Assembly: GCF_010015445.1 (NCBI RefSeq)
Contig: NC_053126.1
Location: 15,564,669 to 15,628,668 of the forward strand
Origin: Perca fluviatilis
Lineage: Eukaryota; Chordata; Actinopteri; Perciformes; Percidae
Length of the DNA stretch: 64,000 nt
Direction of reading: 5' to 3'
The notes beneath the pieces were generated by a model. It was not told where the DNA came from, ran no database searches, and saw only the letters and a list, made by a program, of their open reading frames with translations. Below, piece after piece: positions 43,517-56,900 of this stretch. Position numbers and translations under genes: made by a program. Each line of letters opens with the position of its first letter. Positions within the stretch are counted from its first letter, which is position 1.

Positions 43517-46500
43517 TCACAGGTGGCTCTCCACGTTCTCTCTCTGACCCTCGTAACACTGCACCTTGTCTGTAAGGTTGATGTCCTCCAGTAGGGTGCA
43601 GTTGCTGATGGTTACCTCGTGAAGCGGGGAGGCACACTGGCCTGCCCCCTTACTGTGGACCATACCGTTGTGGCATCCAGCCACAAGCATGTGCGTCTCC
43701 TCAGGGCTACAGACCGGGGAAGAGGTTTTGGCGATGTCCGGGAGATGAGGCAGTCGAGAGACGTGGTTCAACAGGCTAGCTGTCTTCGTGTTGGGGGTAT
43801 TGCTGTAGGTGTGGCGGTATTCCTCCTCGATGTTCCTCCCTAGCTTCCAGCGCTTCCACTTCTTCAGGATCTCCGACTGCACCTGAGGAGAGGACGGAGA
43901 GTCTTGTTCTCTTAAAAAGTACTGTATAGAGTCGCTGGTGTGGTGAATCTGATTCTTTAATATGTGCGCACGGAAGAAGACCTGAAGTGTCACTTCAGAG
44001 TAGCTGTTTATATACATATCTTTAAGTCACCAAAAGGACAACCGTTTGCTGTGCTCATGACAGGAGCTTGTTTGAGTCATGCATTCTACAACATACATTT
44101 CCTGAGCTCCTTTCTTGAAATCACATGTCATGTTTATGTACTTCACACCTCCCTTTGCTGTGTAGAAGAACTTGCCCTCTGATATCTCCTAACTATTTGT
44201 CAGGAAAACATGATCCTTTGATAATATGACACTTTGATCTTCTGTCTCTCAGCTAAAATCCCTCAGACTTCATCAAGCTCACTAATGTAATAAGCTACAA
44301 TCTACAATCTCAAATGTTTATTTCCCACATTCATTTCATGATGAGAGAAAAGTTGACAAAAGTGTTTTTTGTCGTGCATTTGAGGAGACTCACTTCTTTG
44401 TTGACAAAGCAGTACAAGATGGCCACCAAGAGACCCTGTGGAGACAACCAAAAGTGAGTCACTCTCCTATCATTAACTCATGACCGTTACAATATTCACT
44501 CACACGTTATTTTGAAAAATCCAATGTTTGAAGCTATGAAAACTTGACGCCATGTGTTGTAGTGCATCTTTTGGTTACATTAGGCAGTTGCCAGTTTGTT
44601 GCTTTATGACAAAACCACTGAGTGCAATCACATGCACATTAGAATGTCTTCAGACTTAAGTTGAAAGTATCATGGCTGCGCTTGTTGTCTTGTCGCTTTC
44701 TTCATCAATGCGATTCCCCTGGTGATTGGCTGTTATCTTGACACACGTCATCTGTGTCCCCTCAGCAAAAAGGTCACTGTCATAATGTCCCAGTGTGACA
44801 CAGCCAGTTAGCAGCACAGACAGCAGTACATTACGTTAATATAATCCCTCCTGACACATGAGTAAATACAGCTCTCCTAATTTGTGTGGGGGAAGGGATA
44901 CTCAGACAGGCAGCAACTTCTGAACAGATCGCTGAACAAGCATCTAATACGACACTTAGACAAGATGAAAGAATAACTTTTTTATGTTAATTTGGTATAG
45001 CGTGAATTTTGAGATTTGGATTTGATTAGCAGATAAATGTAAATCTCAGCTGCAGTTGTGCGTCTTACACTTCTTGTTAAGTTTGACTCCAATGTGAGAA
45101 CAAAGGCTGTGCTTTAAATTTTCTTTTTTAATCCTGTTTCAGCATGTCTAACCCCATTTTCTCCTTCATTGCTCAGTTCTCCTATCTCTCCCCCAAACAC
45201 ATTATATGCTTTCTTTTTCAATGTTGTGTCAGTACAGGAAATACAGGGGTAATTATGAACCATAAGATGCCTCATCAATGCCTCAGCTCTCCCTAGAACC
45301 CCTAAGCTAAATGGCGATGCTGAGTTGTTTCATAATCGGTTTGGTCTTTGTTCTTGAAAAATGAAAATAGATGCTTTGGTTCAAGTTTTTGAACCAAAGC
45401 ATCTATTTTTCAGAGTCTGACCTGGAAGGAGGAGAAGAAGAGGTCACAGAAGAGCTTGGTGAGACGCAATCCGATGGTGGCCTTGGTGGACTCGTCCGTG
45501 ACAAAGATAAAGATCACCGGATGGATGCCCAGCAGAGGGATCAGGGTTAGAGTTGACTTAGCCAACCTGAGATGGATAGAGGGGGGTGAGAGACAAAGAC
45601 AGAATAAGTGGAGAGAATAATGTAACGTAAAGAGAGAAAAACTGTTTTAACATTTAGACTCACCTGAATTTGTAATCTGTGTATCTCATTTGGTGCGCTC
45701 GAAGTTTTGACACAAGAATTTTAATGATATGGATAAAGATAAGGAAGTTGATCTGTGAAAGGCAAAGACACCGGTGTTGATAATAACAGTTTGAAATAGA
45801 TGACAAACAGATTTTGAAGGCCATGCAGAAGGTTTGGTTTTATGCGCAAAGAGGTTTTGAGACACACTGCGCTGGAACTTTGGCTGCCACCCCCAAAAAC
45901 ACTGGACATTGGATTTGAAAAACACAACAGCAATGTGTTTTTTTTCCAGAAACACAGTATAATGCACACACCCAGAAATAAAAGTATTTCTAATGAAAAC
46001 TGTTGAACAGGGAACAAGGAAATTTCGGATGAAAAACTAAAAACTTTTGCAGGCAAAACCAAAACTCTCTGCTTGGATTAATACCAATAATGGTAAGTAC
46101 GAAACATGTTTGAGTAAACTGACCCTTTATGATTATTAAAGCACATTCTGAAAGGGAACTCTTTCACAGCAGCTGACATTTCAGGAAACAGTGGGTGTTC
46201 ATCAAATGCAAATTACTTATGACATGACCTTTACATTTACAATTAAAGTTGTTACTGGTAATTTGAAGGTGCCTGAACAAAGGAAGTGAAAGGACCTAAT
46301 TTGTACAGTCCATTCATTTATCTAGGCATTTTGTGATTAATAGAAACATTTATTTGCAGTATTAATACATTCTGTTCAGTAAAACCGCTGGAATTAGCAA
46401 AAGTTAGACGCCGAAGAACAACTCAAAATTACACCAGTATGTACCACTTACTGTAAGTTTCATGATGGATGAAATGCAGCTTTCTCTAATCTCCTTGTCC

Positions 46501-49500
46501 TCAAGATTATAAGAAAAATTATTTAACTAGTCCATATAGTATATGCGTTCACTGCAATGTGACAGTATCTTTATATGTATGTATGTGTTATTTCATATTT
46601 GCGTAGACTTTGATCTTTGATCTTTTAATAGCAAAATCACATATTCTTGCAGCGGCACACACACATACAAGTGTTTACTACTGAGTGAAATGTTCTACTG
46701 ATGTGCACCTTAAACATACTGGGATCAGGGAAAAGAGGGAAACACTGAAATGGGAAGCCGCCCTCCCATCTCTGCAACAACTCAAACACAGGAATTCCTG
46801 TTAGATACAGGCCACTTAGAAGGAAGATTAATGCATGGAAAATGCCAGGATGTCTGTGTAACTGGCCTGACGTAAGAGCATGAAAAATTAGACTTATATA
46901 AAGGTCAGAACTGACTTTTTGTAGAGCACACCTACAATAAAGGGCCTGGTCACGGGTATGGAAAGGGATTAGCTTTGACTCTTAAGATGTTTCCCCAGAT
47001 GTTTGGCCTAAAGGACAGACATCCTTTTACACTTCATGAATAAATGAGGTGTGTTTAATATTTTATAGTGTATGAATGGAATGAAAAAGTGCAAATGCAG
47101 GAGTGGTGGGTAAATATGTGGGTATTTTAGGGTAATTGCACTTTTTTTTTGTCAATGTATTGTCAATGCAAAAATAATAAGAAACGTACAGTATATGGCA
47201 AAAAATGTAGAAGAAGCAAAAATAGTAGACAGCAACAGAATGATAGCGAGGAAGGGGAAATTACCACAACTGCCACCAGAATCGGGGAGCGGATGATCCA
47301 CCAGTAATTCATGTTTATATTTTGCTCCCAGCACCTGAAAAAGAAAAGCGTTGGAGCAAAGATCAGTCAGAGACAACCAGAAACACCTCCCATGCTTTCA
47401 AACAAGGCTCACTCTGCTACACATTTTGTTCCACTGTTTTGCAATTCTGCAGAAGCCGAAAGCTTTCCTCTCCCAGGATGATGAAATGTGAGAGACTAAT
47501 GTGCACCGTCATGTTTTTTTTTTTAAGTTTTCGATAACAATGCAATGTGTCCTTAAGTGTGTAGGCTAGACCCAAAAAGGTTGCATAATAAAGTTTGGGA
47601 ACATGAAATATTAAAAACGTGCAAACACAAGTGCTGTTCTGACACAGTTTCCATATTTGGCGTCCTGCAGAAGATAAAAAGTGCCTGTGTGAGAAGTTGA
47701 ATTCCTTCTGTTAAATTGACAGTGAGCTGATGAGTATCAACATTTTATAAGACAAACACCATCTGCCATTTATTTTTTCGGAATATGATGATATGATGTG
47801 CTGTCAGACAAAACTGTCTGATGGGTCTAATGGAAAGAGTGAGGGAATAGAGAAAGAGAGGGAGGGAGGTAGAGCGCTGTGGAAACTTACTCTTGATTTT
47901 CATACAGGTATTTAGCTATCACCCAGGGCACGAGGAATATTAACGGGGTACCTGTAAAGAAATAAAAGCTGTCTAAATGCAAAACAGTCATATTGTACAC
48001 CAACCTTACAGCCATTCACATTTACTGCTCTCATTTAATTTTATCATCATATAACACCTTGCATCCCCTGACTTATTACTCCACACAAACACACACTCCC
48101 ACACACAAATACACACTTGCAGACACCCAGCTCACCCCAGCCAATGCACAGGTAGATTTTGAAGTAGTTCCTCTCTGTAAACACAGTGATGACCAGGAGG
48201 TTGTGGAGGTAGATGCCTTCCACCAGGAGCCAGTAGCTGTTGGCCATGATGCTGTACTGCATCATCACCATGGCGATGCGACAGCTAACCACTGTCTGCA
48301 AAACAGCAGCAAAGTTTATTTCACACATGATAAAATATCAAGCTGTCTTAAACATTATTTAGTGAGAGTGATGTGAAGGGTGAGATCAGTGCTGCAGCAG
48401 GTGGGAGCTCATTCTGCCGCCAGGATTCAGACAACAGCAACAACTATAAACCTAAAGCTAGCTGTGACCCTCAAACAAAGAACTCTACACATCAACTCAT
48501 GTGGTTGACCATAGGCGCCGATACCGTGGGTGCTCCGGAACTCGAGCACCCACGGAAAATACTGCGCACCCACATGTGCCAGACTGCCAGTAGGCTACAT
48601 TCATTTAAAATTGTATTTTTGCAGTTGGTGCTAAGTGAAGCATCTGTCATAGTGTGATTGGTTATGTCGGTGGCATTGATTCTTAATTTCCCATGAAGCT
48701 GATCGCGGTTACGTGTCAGTTAAACTTTTCATCTCCAATCCTATCTGTATTGGTGAGAAGTGGCGCTGTCCTGAGTTGAAAGCCTACTTTACGGCTTTAT
48801 TATCGAGTTAATAGCGTGCGTGTGTGCTCGTCTCGGCCGCTGTCCATTTCCTAAGGTTCTGACTTTTTTTTTTAAAGGGCGTGTGCCTGTGAGCACCCAC
48901 GGAGGAAAACATAAATCAGCGCCAATGCCCCTGTTATGAATAATTAGCTGCTACAGTTATATTTGTGGTTACCATTACACTTTCACAAGAATACCATTCC
49001 ATTTCTAGTCGTACAATTTACTTATTTATAGAATTGTACTGTACTGTTATACAAATCATAATTATGGTAGCACATATCCAGGTCATATTCTTTGTACACT
49101 CTTTGATAGACCTTATGTATGATGTTTTTATCTTCTATTATTATGCACTACAGATAGACCGATTATCGTCCCTGGTTGATTATCGGGCCGTTTTTTGGCA
49201 GTTTGCAGATGATCTGTATCAGCGTGTTATTTGCCTGATAACCTATCAAGTTAATTAATTAAAAAGTGTGCTACTTTGGCTCTCTGCTTTGGTTTCACTC
49301 ACCACTGAGTCTGAGTTAATGTTCCACCCACAACACTATCTGACTATCTTTTATTGTATATTATGTTAAAAGTTTCTAAATTATAAAAATAATTGTTTAA
49401 AGCATTTAAAAAAAAGTTTTGTGTTGGAGTTTGTTACATTCCAAAAACCTAATTTTGACTTAAATATTTTCATTTTCACCGTAAATGCATATCTGTTCCA

Positions 49501-52500
49501 AATATTGGTCATCGGTTTCATTAACTACTAATAATAGGTATTGGTATCGGCCTTGAAAAAACAGTATCGGTCGACCCCCCAAATTATGCATATTATTTAT
49601 AGGGTATACACACATAATGGCTGCATCAGACAACCAGCATGGTAATGAGTACTTTGATGCAGACTGTGGTCCAGTTGTAGATTAAATTATTAAAGATACA
49701 CATTTGCAGGATTGTGCAGCTTTGTGTGTTTTATGTTCTGTTTGGCATTGCCCAAGTCCTTAGGGATTGTATATGGAGGGAAGGTAAATGTTATATTTCA
49801 GTTTTTAAAATTGCAAAACTACCCAGGAAATAAAATTGCACTACTCTACTTTAGACACTACCCTCCCCTAAAGAAAAAACACGTAACCCTGTGACCCCCC
49901 TTTATAGCTTGTTGTTGAGCTGCAGATCACTACTGACCTCATTGTTGACCAGCAGCTCCACCGGAGGCATCGATGCCCGGGGGAATCCCTGCTCCTGGTC
50001 ACTGCTGAGGTCCTGCGATGTGATGTTGGCTTCCAAGAGAGCGTCTTTGATGAGGATGGACAGCGCTCGCAGGATGAAGGAGGCAAACAGATTCATGTGG
50101 ATGTTGTTCCTCATGCAGTGCAGTTTCCTGACGAATGAGAGGCAACAATGGTCTACACGATAGTCTGTCTTTTTTTCACCGTAATTATTCACAGATAAAT
50201 TTCGAAATTTTGGGAAATAGGGTTATTCACTTTCCTACCATTGAGTTAGATGAGGAGATTGATACCACTGCCATGTCTGTATGGTAAATACACTGTAAAG
50301 CTACAGCCAGCAGCTGGTTAGCTTAGCTTACCACAAAGGCCTTAAACAGAGAAACTCCAACACCTCTGACTAATTATCTTGTTTGTTTAATTCATACAAA
50401 AGTGCCAAAGTGTAAAAACATCAATTCACTGTTTTACGGGGGATTATATTATAACCCAGACTTTCTTGGCTGTGAGATGTTGCCAGGCTACCAGCAGAGA
50501 TTCCAGGAAGTTACTGTTCAGAGCCAAGAAATAGCCAAATTTGTCAAAAAAATGTCATTTTACACTTACTTACATATGTACAGTACAGGCCAAAAGTTTG
50601 GACACACTTTTTCATTCAATGAGTTCCCTTATTTACTATTTACATTGTAGATTCTCACTGAAGTTATCAAAACTATGAATGAACACATATGGAATTATGT
50701 ACTTAACAAAAAAGTGTGAAATAACTGAAAACATGTCTTTTATTTTAGATTCCTCAAAGTAGCCACCTTTTGCTTTTTTTTATTAATAAGGGAATAACTT
50801 CCACTAATTAACCCTGACAAAGCACACCTGTGAAGGTAAAACCATTTCAGGTGACTACCTCATGAAGCTCATTGAGAGAACACCAAGGGTTTGCAGAGTT
50901 ATCAAAAAAAAAAAAAGGGTGGCTACTTTGAGGAATCTAAAATATAAGACATGTTTTCAGTTATTTCACACTTTTTTGTTAAGTGCATAATTCCATATGT
51001 GTTCATTCATAGTTTTGATGCCTTCAGTGATAATCTACAATGTAAAAATTCATGAAAATAAAAAGGAAACACATTGAATGAGAAGGTGTGTCCAAACCTT
51101 TAGCCTGTACTGTAAGTGTGATATGTAATTAACACATTATATGTAACATATAATGTGTCAATTAGTGAGATTTAGAGGTGCTGGCAGGCAGATTTTGTTA
51201 GCTTTGGACAGAGCCAGGCTAGCTGTTTCCCCCTGCTTTCAGTCTTTGTTCTAAGCTAACCGTTTGCTGGCTGTATTTTTCTCATGGCTCTTATGTATAA
51301 TTAATGAACAGACATGTATGTGACCAGTCATTTCATCTAACTCTCCACCAGAGAGTGAAGCGTATTTCCCAAAATTCTTAACTATTCATTTAAATGTAAT
51401 GTTCACCCTCCCTGCTGTGTTTGTTGCAGATCGGATGCAATTGTTTCCTGATACTTCACCCCATTTCTTAGAAATAATTTCAACCAAAAATCCTTATTAC
51501 CTGAAGAATATAAGGATGCCAAGTGCCAACACTAAAGCCACCAGTGATAAGGAATAGCCCACTGTGTACATGATCCGAATATGGCCATAGTACTGCTGCA
51601 AATTAAGACAAACACATTTTAGATTTGATTCCTTTATTTAAGAGGAGTAGTTTCAGTTTTAACAGTACACATTGCATTGCATGTGCTCTTTAAATTAGTT
51701 AATGCAGATCAGATATAAGTCTATATATATATATATATATATATATGCCTTACAGGAACAATAACAAGAGAGACATTCCTTACCTGACTGGGATCATTCG
51801 AGTCACACTCACTGGTATTCTTCACAGTCACCCACTGGCCGTTTACATCACATTCCTGATACACCATGCCACGTTGAACTAAACACACACAAAGACACAC
51901 GGTCTCTGTGAGTTACTAGACAGTCCAGTCATTATGGACAGGGCAACATGCCCACCATCTCCTAACTCACATGTCTCTTACCTTTATGGTGCCACGGCAG
52001 ATACCACGGACACGACACACTGACGGTGGTGTTGGGAAGTCCATCGGGCCAACAGGCGTAATTGTCAAACTCCCTGTTGCACACGAGGCCTGGCAATAAT
52101 AATAATAATTTAAAAAAGGCCAATTTTTTTCATACAATCACAGCCCTTACACACTATGCTTTGTTTAAGTCTATGGCTTGGAGATGAGTTGGGGTCATGG
52201 AATAACATCTTTGAAGTGATCATGGTGTTTCATCTGACTTCAGAGTAAAGTTCTCCATAGATGACATTCCGCTTCTACCATACCTTTCATCTTCTCAACA
52301 GAGGATGCAAACAGTGCTGGCTGTTAGTGTATGGGCAGGTGGAAGTTCAGGTGTATAAAGTCCCATCTCCTCTACGCCTGCTAATTCACTGTTACACTCA
52401 TGGGGTGACAGGACAGATGTATGAGTGCTACAGAGGTGGTGTGATTTTGTGTGTAGTGTGTGAAGCGGACTTTTGATGAAGTTGGAGTGTCACTGTTCTT

Positions 52501-53925
52501 TGCCTCTATTCCACAAGCTAACAGGCCATAATGCAACTGAAGAGCAGCATTCGACATGTAGTTAAACACTGTGGATGGAGCCAGGAAGCAGAAAGTGTGG
52601 TGTAGCAAATAAAAAACTGGGAGCGGCTGCAAGCAGAGTGAACGGTTTGAGCAGGGAGCGGCAATTGCTGCCGCTCCATCTGGTGACAGCCGCGACCGAA
52701 CCATTATCAGCACTACTACATTAGATAGTTGCCACTGCACAACAAGATGAGGCTAAATGCTGATTTTCTCTCTGTGAATGCAAATTATATAATATATAAA
52801 TAAAAATATATACATCTCTTTCATATTTCATATTTACTCTCTCAGAAATGTTTAGGATTTAATAATCATAGGTTATTATAAAGTTGCACATCATTGTTTT
52901 TCTGGATAAGAACCTTAATGCCTACAATGCCTAAAATCAAAAAAATTATTTTACCAGTGGCTCACCACTACTTGTGTGTGAAAGGTGACAAACCCACTGA
53001 CAATTTTTGTTGGAGAACAAAAACAGAGGTAAAAGGAGAGAATATTGCACTTACATTCAGCAGGTGGCCAGAAACACGACTCCAAATAAAAGCTTATATG
53101 TTACTCTGTATATGAATGCTGTAACTGTATGCTAATAAGTTTTCTATTTCAAATGTAGAAGATGATAATATGCCAGGTTTGTGATTACGGCTTTTTTCCA
53201 CTGCCCCCCAAGAGGCCCAAACTTTTTTTTTTAAGTTACTGTAGGTTTTACTATTGAAAATTAGCTACAGTATGTTCAGCTTACCGGTGCTTGGAGGGTC
53301 TCGGCTGTTGTTGCGAACACACTCCTCCATGTACAGTTTCCAACTCTCCTTCAACTTATCCAGAGAAGCAGCAGGAGACACCTAAGGAAACGGTGGAACA
53401 CATGCAACAACAAAGTCCAGTTATACGATGAAGGTTATTCACCTCACACAAACCATGAAGACAAAATAATTGCGTTATCTAAATTGGCATTCATTTGTTT
53501 TACTTCACTCATACGTATATATACAGTAGCTGTAAACAAGTCATCTTTAGGATGGAGATATAATCCATCAAGATGAAGCTGTGTACTACTCTAATGCATT
53601 GTCTGTATGTACAGGCTGATCTATTGTACACTATAATAATCATGTCATTAAAAAAGGGGGACAGTTTGTATAGGCTTCCACACAACAACTCTCTGGCTTG
53701 TTTCAGAAGGCAGCAGAGCTAAAAAAAACAACAGCCACCTCCACACTGTTAAAGCCAGTGACTAATGAAGTTCACAGACTTACATGGAGGCTGTTTGCCT
53801 CTGGGAAAAAAAGGGTATTCACGTATATGCACCTCTTTGCGTGAGTGTGTGTGCATGCTCTCAGGACTTACCTCAATGCTGCAGGAGACAATCAGCATTG
53901 CTGAAAAGAGAAATAGCCGTGACAT
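43517..53925 (-). CDS. gcgr: Glucagon receptor-type class B1 GPCR, complete
   Basis: Cell-surface receptor for glucagon-family peptides, coupling mainly to Gs and cAMP in its family. Thirteen coding exons: 53872-53925, 53285-53381, 51982-52089, 51784-51878, 51501-51595, 49938-50127, 48136-48295, 47891-47951, 47265-47334, 45664-45752, 45422-45566, 44394-44435, 43517-43882. All phases agree and junctions are GT-AG; the product is 523 aa. Residues 1-16 are a signal peptide. Cysteines 39, 54, 63, 77, 96 and 111 form the hormone-binding domain, and the first five have human GCGR spacing. Further landmarks: [15 protein letters not shown] TM1, [10 protein letters not shown] (TM2), [22 protein letters not shown] (TM3, in part), C218 and C288 for the loop disulphide, [20 protein letters not shown] (TM5-6), [15 protein letters not shown] (TM7). 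The final exon gives a 121-aa tail. Linkage to slc25a10 supports gcgr; whether this is the a or b teleost paralogue is undecided. Confidence 0.9.
45364..45409. repeat. Perfect 21-bp stem hairpin in gcgr intron 11
   Basis: The arm at 45364-45384 and the arm at 45389-45409 are exact inverse complements with a 4-base loop. On the gcgr strand the hairpin begins 12 bases after the exon 11 end (exon border 45422). It may be a MITE relic or an RNA structure. Confidence 0.85.
48512..48927. mobile_element. MITE in gcgr intron 6
   Basis: The left end TAGGCGCCGATACCGTGGGT and the inverse of the right end (TTGGCGCTGAT, then CCGTGGGTGCTC) match in two blocks. GAGCACCCACGG motifs occur near both ends. No clear target duplication and no transposase. 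Probably hAT-related. Confidence 0.6.
49148..49582. mobile_element. hAT-like MITE in gcgr intron 6
   Basis: 435 bp flanked by a perfect 8-base duplication ATTATGCA (49140-49147 and 49583-49590). Inverted ends share TAGACCGATTATCG on the left and, reversed, TCGACCGATACTG on the right. No transposase. Confidence 0.75.
50203..51382. mobile_element. Foldback-like element filling gcgr intron 5
   Basis: The left arm (about 50203-50345) and right arm (about 51170-51382) are inverse copies. Both carry TTTTGGGAAATA, GAGTTAGATGA and, toward the inside, GGTTAGCTTAG-type text. A separate Tc1-type MITE (50581-51112) has inserted in the middle. Together they make up most of the 1.37-kb intron (50128-51500). 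Confidence 0.65.
50581..51112. mobile_element. Tc1/mariner-type MITE with arms of about 210 bp
   Basis: Flanked by TA (50579-50580 and 51113-51114). It starts CAGTACAGGCCAAAAGTTTG; the inverse of the right end is CAGTACAGGCTAAAGGTTTG. The inverted arms run to about 50790 and from about 50905 and are nearly identical, leaving only a short centre. No coding sequence. Long-armed TA-flanked elements of this type are common in fish. Confidence 0.85.
51720..51746. repeat. (TA)n microsatellite in gcgr intron 4
   Basis: About thirteen TA units between exons 5 and 4, 37 bases from the exon 4 border. Confidence 0.9.
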
Positions 53926-56900
53926 CCCTTATTCCTGCTGTTGGTGCTGGGATGGGATACTGCAGGAAGGGGAAGGGTTTTCACCTCATAAGGGGGCTTA
54001 TATACGCTCACCACACTGCCTGGATGACACAGAGACACACAATCCATCAAAGCTCATTGCAAACACACCACTTATTACCTCGGCTCAACTTGGCCATGCG
54101 AAACAGAGGAGGACCAAAACAAGAAAAGGCTGGGTCATAATTAAAACAAGATTTGAGCAAGGTGTACATGCAGCAGGATGGACTACCCAGAAGTAGACAT
54201 GTCCAGAACATCAAATGCATGGCCTCCAGGAAATGCTTTTTGTCCCAGTGATAAGACAGCTCGGCTCAGCACAGCTGCACTCACCCAGGAACTCACAGTT
54301 CTCTGTCCACCTTCATCAAAAAGCCTGTCAGTGTTTGGTCGAGTGTGTGTCAGCGTGTGCCAGAGGTCACTCACCTGTCTATTGATCGATGGCGCAAACT
54401 CCCACTGAGATATTTGGTTTGAAGCCAGAGAACGGAACGAAATCTGAAACGTTTCTGCAAAAAACACCTTGACCATGGAAACATTTTTGGCTAAAACGTT
54501 TCAAATTCCATTCTGTTCTAGTCTTGTGGCAGGGAGGAGGATGGACTTGTGTTGATGTGTTTGGAATTGGTTTTGTTTACTGGGGGTATGGTGTTTGTTC
54601 AAGAGATAAGAGCACAATGTGTCATGACAGATGTACAGTATGTAATGTATGTGCTCAAGAAAGCCTAAGATCAAATCAGAGACTTTTTGTTGGTGTACGT
54701 TTTGACTGAACATGTCAACAAGCTTCTAAAGTCTGGGTTGAACTAGCCGCCAGACGCTTCCAGTCACAATGTAAGTATCCACCCTATATATTAAAAAGCT
54801 CTACTGAAAGTCAGACTTCAGATGATATCTATATCAAAGAGCCATACTTTCTTAATGGCCTGTTCACTGTAATGACCACAGGATGCAGTTAGCATTAGCT
54901 TTAGTACTGACTGATTGCCCTGGGCGCCTCAGGGTTCAGAACTACTCTTGTCTGGCCTGACGTCGGGTCAGGCCCAGTCCAGCTGAGATCACAGCACTGA
55001 CTCTTATTCCTCCTAACGCCATCAGACATGTTGAAGTCACAATTCAGTTTCCACTGCTGTTAAACTTTATGTACTGAGTTATATATCAACATAGGTGGCT
55101 TAAAACAGAGAAGCATATCTGGTATTAGATGTCGGCTTTGATTCAAGAACTCCAGGATCCGTTATGGCTCATTAGGACGTTAAAAGCACATTCTCTTCAT
55201 GCTTTACACTAATTGCATTAAAAAAACAAACAGCCAAATTATGTCAATCACACCAGACTGGGCATCAAGCTCTGTTAAACCAAATCTCTGTACTGTAAGG
55301 GTAAGTTCTTACCAGAGAAAGTTCTTAGGCATCGTTCTGTGAGTGCATGACATTTAAGCATGTGTACTGTCCGGGTACAGTAGAGAGGCTGACACGCATG
55401 TGGGTGAGCACATGCTCCTGATCATACGGCTTCCCACAAACACATATAGAGATTTCCTAACACACCGGTGGGCCTGCACCACTTTCTGCAACTTAGCACC
55501 AAGTAGGAGCAATGATTAACCAGACTCAGTGCTCGGTAGAGTCCTGCAGGAGGGATGTTGAAAGGGAGAGAGAGACAGAGAGAGGGTATGTCAAAATGAG
55601 AACGCAAGACAGAGAAAAAATAAAGAGTTTCTCAACCCTTTCTGACCCCATTTTTATGTCCCAACACTAGTAACACTGGCCACATATTTGTTACTTTTTC
55701 AGCAAAAATGTAGAGCCCACATCACACAAAATCTCTTGAAGTGAGGCATGTCCTACAATCAGGTAACTAACCGCTAAAACCACACTGAAAACACTTCTCT
55801 GTTTAATCCTACTCTGTGACCTTAAATTACACCAAAGGTCCTTCTCTTACCCTGCTTCAAATTTTCACATCACAGATGTGGCCATTTTCTGTGGCCGATT
55901 CATTTTCTGCATAATTCTGCATATTTTTTAGATGTAACTTCACCAAATGCCCCAAAGCTGAACTCAAAATAAAGCATTTCCTAAAATAAGCATTCGCTGC
56001 TTGAAATGCTCACTGCAAAAAAATAAAAAAGCCAGAACATGAGAGAAGACACACCCTGAGGACATATGTTTGTGAGTCTCTTGTGCTTTATTTGTGCAAA
56101 TTTGTCACGTACATGTCTGCTTGGATGCCTTTAATGCAGGACGATGGGAATCACATCGGCCATTAGGTGGGAGCTGGAATGGAACTAATGGGCTTGAAGG
56201 TGTGAGGCTAATTAGGCTTGTATATTCTGCTGTTATGATATCCTGCTAGAGCTGCAGCTCTGGACTCCCAGTAAGCTGTGAATTGCTCGGCTTGTGGATA
56301 CAGACCCATCAAGGTCCTCTGGAACATGTGTTGTTTAGCCCCGAGAGCTTTCTGTTCCAGGAAATAACCTGGAGCTCTTATCTCTATTGTTGGACATCTG
56401 ATTTAAGAGGTGGAACGATGGCTGAGAGTCAGGCAGAGCCAGAAGGACCTCTCAGATAGTTCGGGCCTGTTTCCTTTGGTGTTTCTCATCATGTTGCAAG
56501 TTACCTGTGCCTGGGGATGTGTTCAATGTGTGATGCTTTTTTTCAGACAATTTTAATAGAAATACTAAAAGGTCATTGCTCCCTTTGATTGCAAGGACAG
56601 ACAGCTATTTGTTTAAATAATGCCTGGTCATTTATTAATATTTCTGTAAAAAGAAATACACTGACAATCATAAATGAATGACGCAAATTCCTTGAATGTC
56701 CCACACAACATAACAACTGCTCTTTGTTCAAGTGCATGTTGGATGGCTCAATACAATGGCCACTAACAATTACTTTTGTTTGTTCGAGAGTACTTACCTT
56801 TAATTTGATTACACTGTCTAACAAATAAAATTACGAAAGGGGAGTATGCGTGCATGAATGCAGGTTGAGGGGAGCATGGTTAAAAACAAACCTCTTGGAA

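Noticed and set aside
53765..54196. 143-aa plus-strand frame
   Set aside because: It overlaps gcgr exon 1 on the opposite strand and shows no recognisable domain or splice support.
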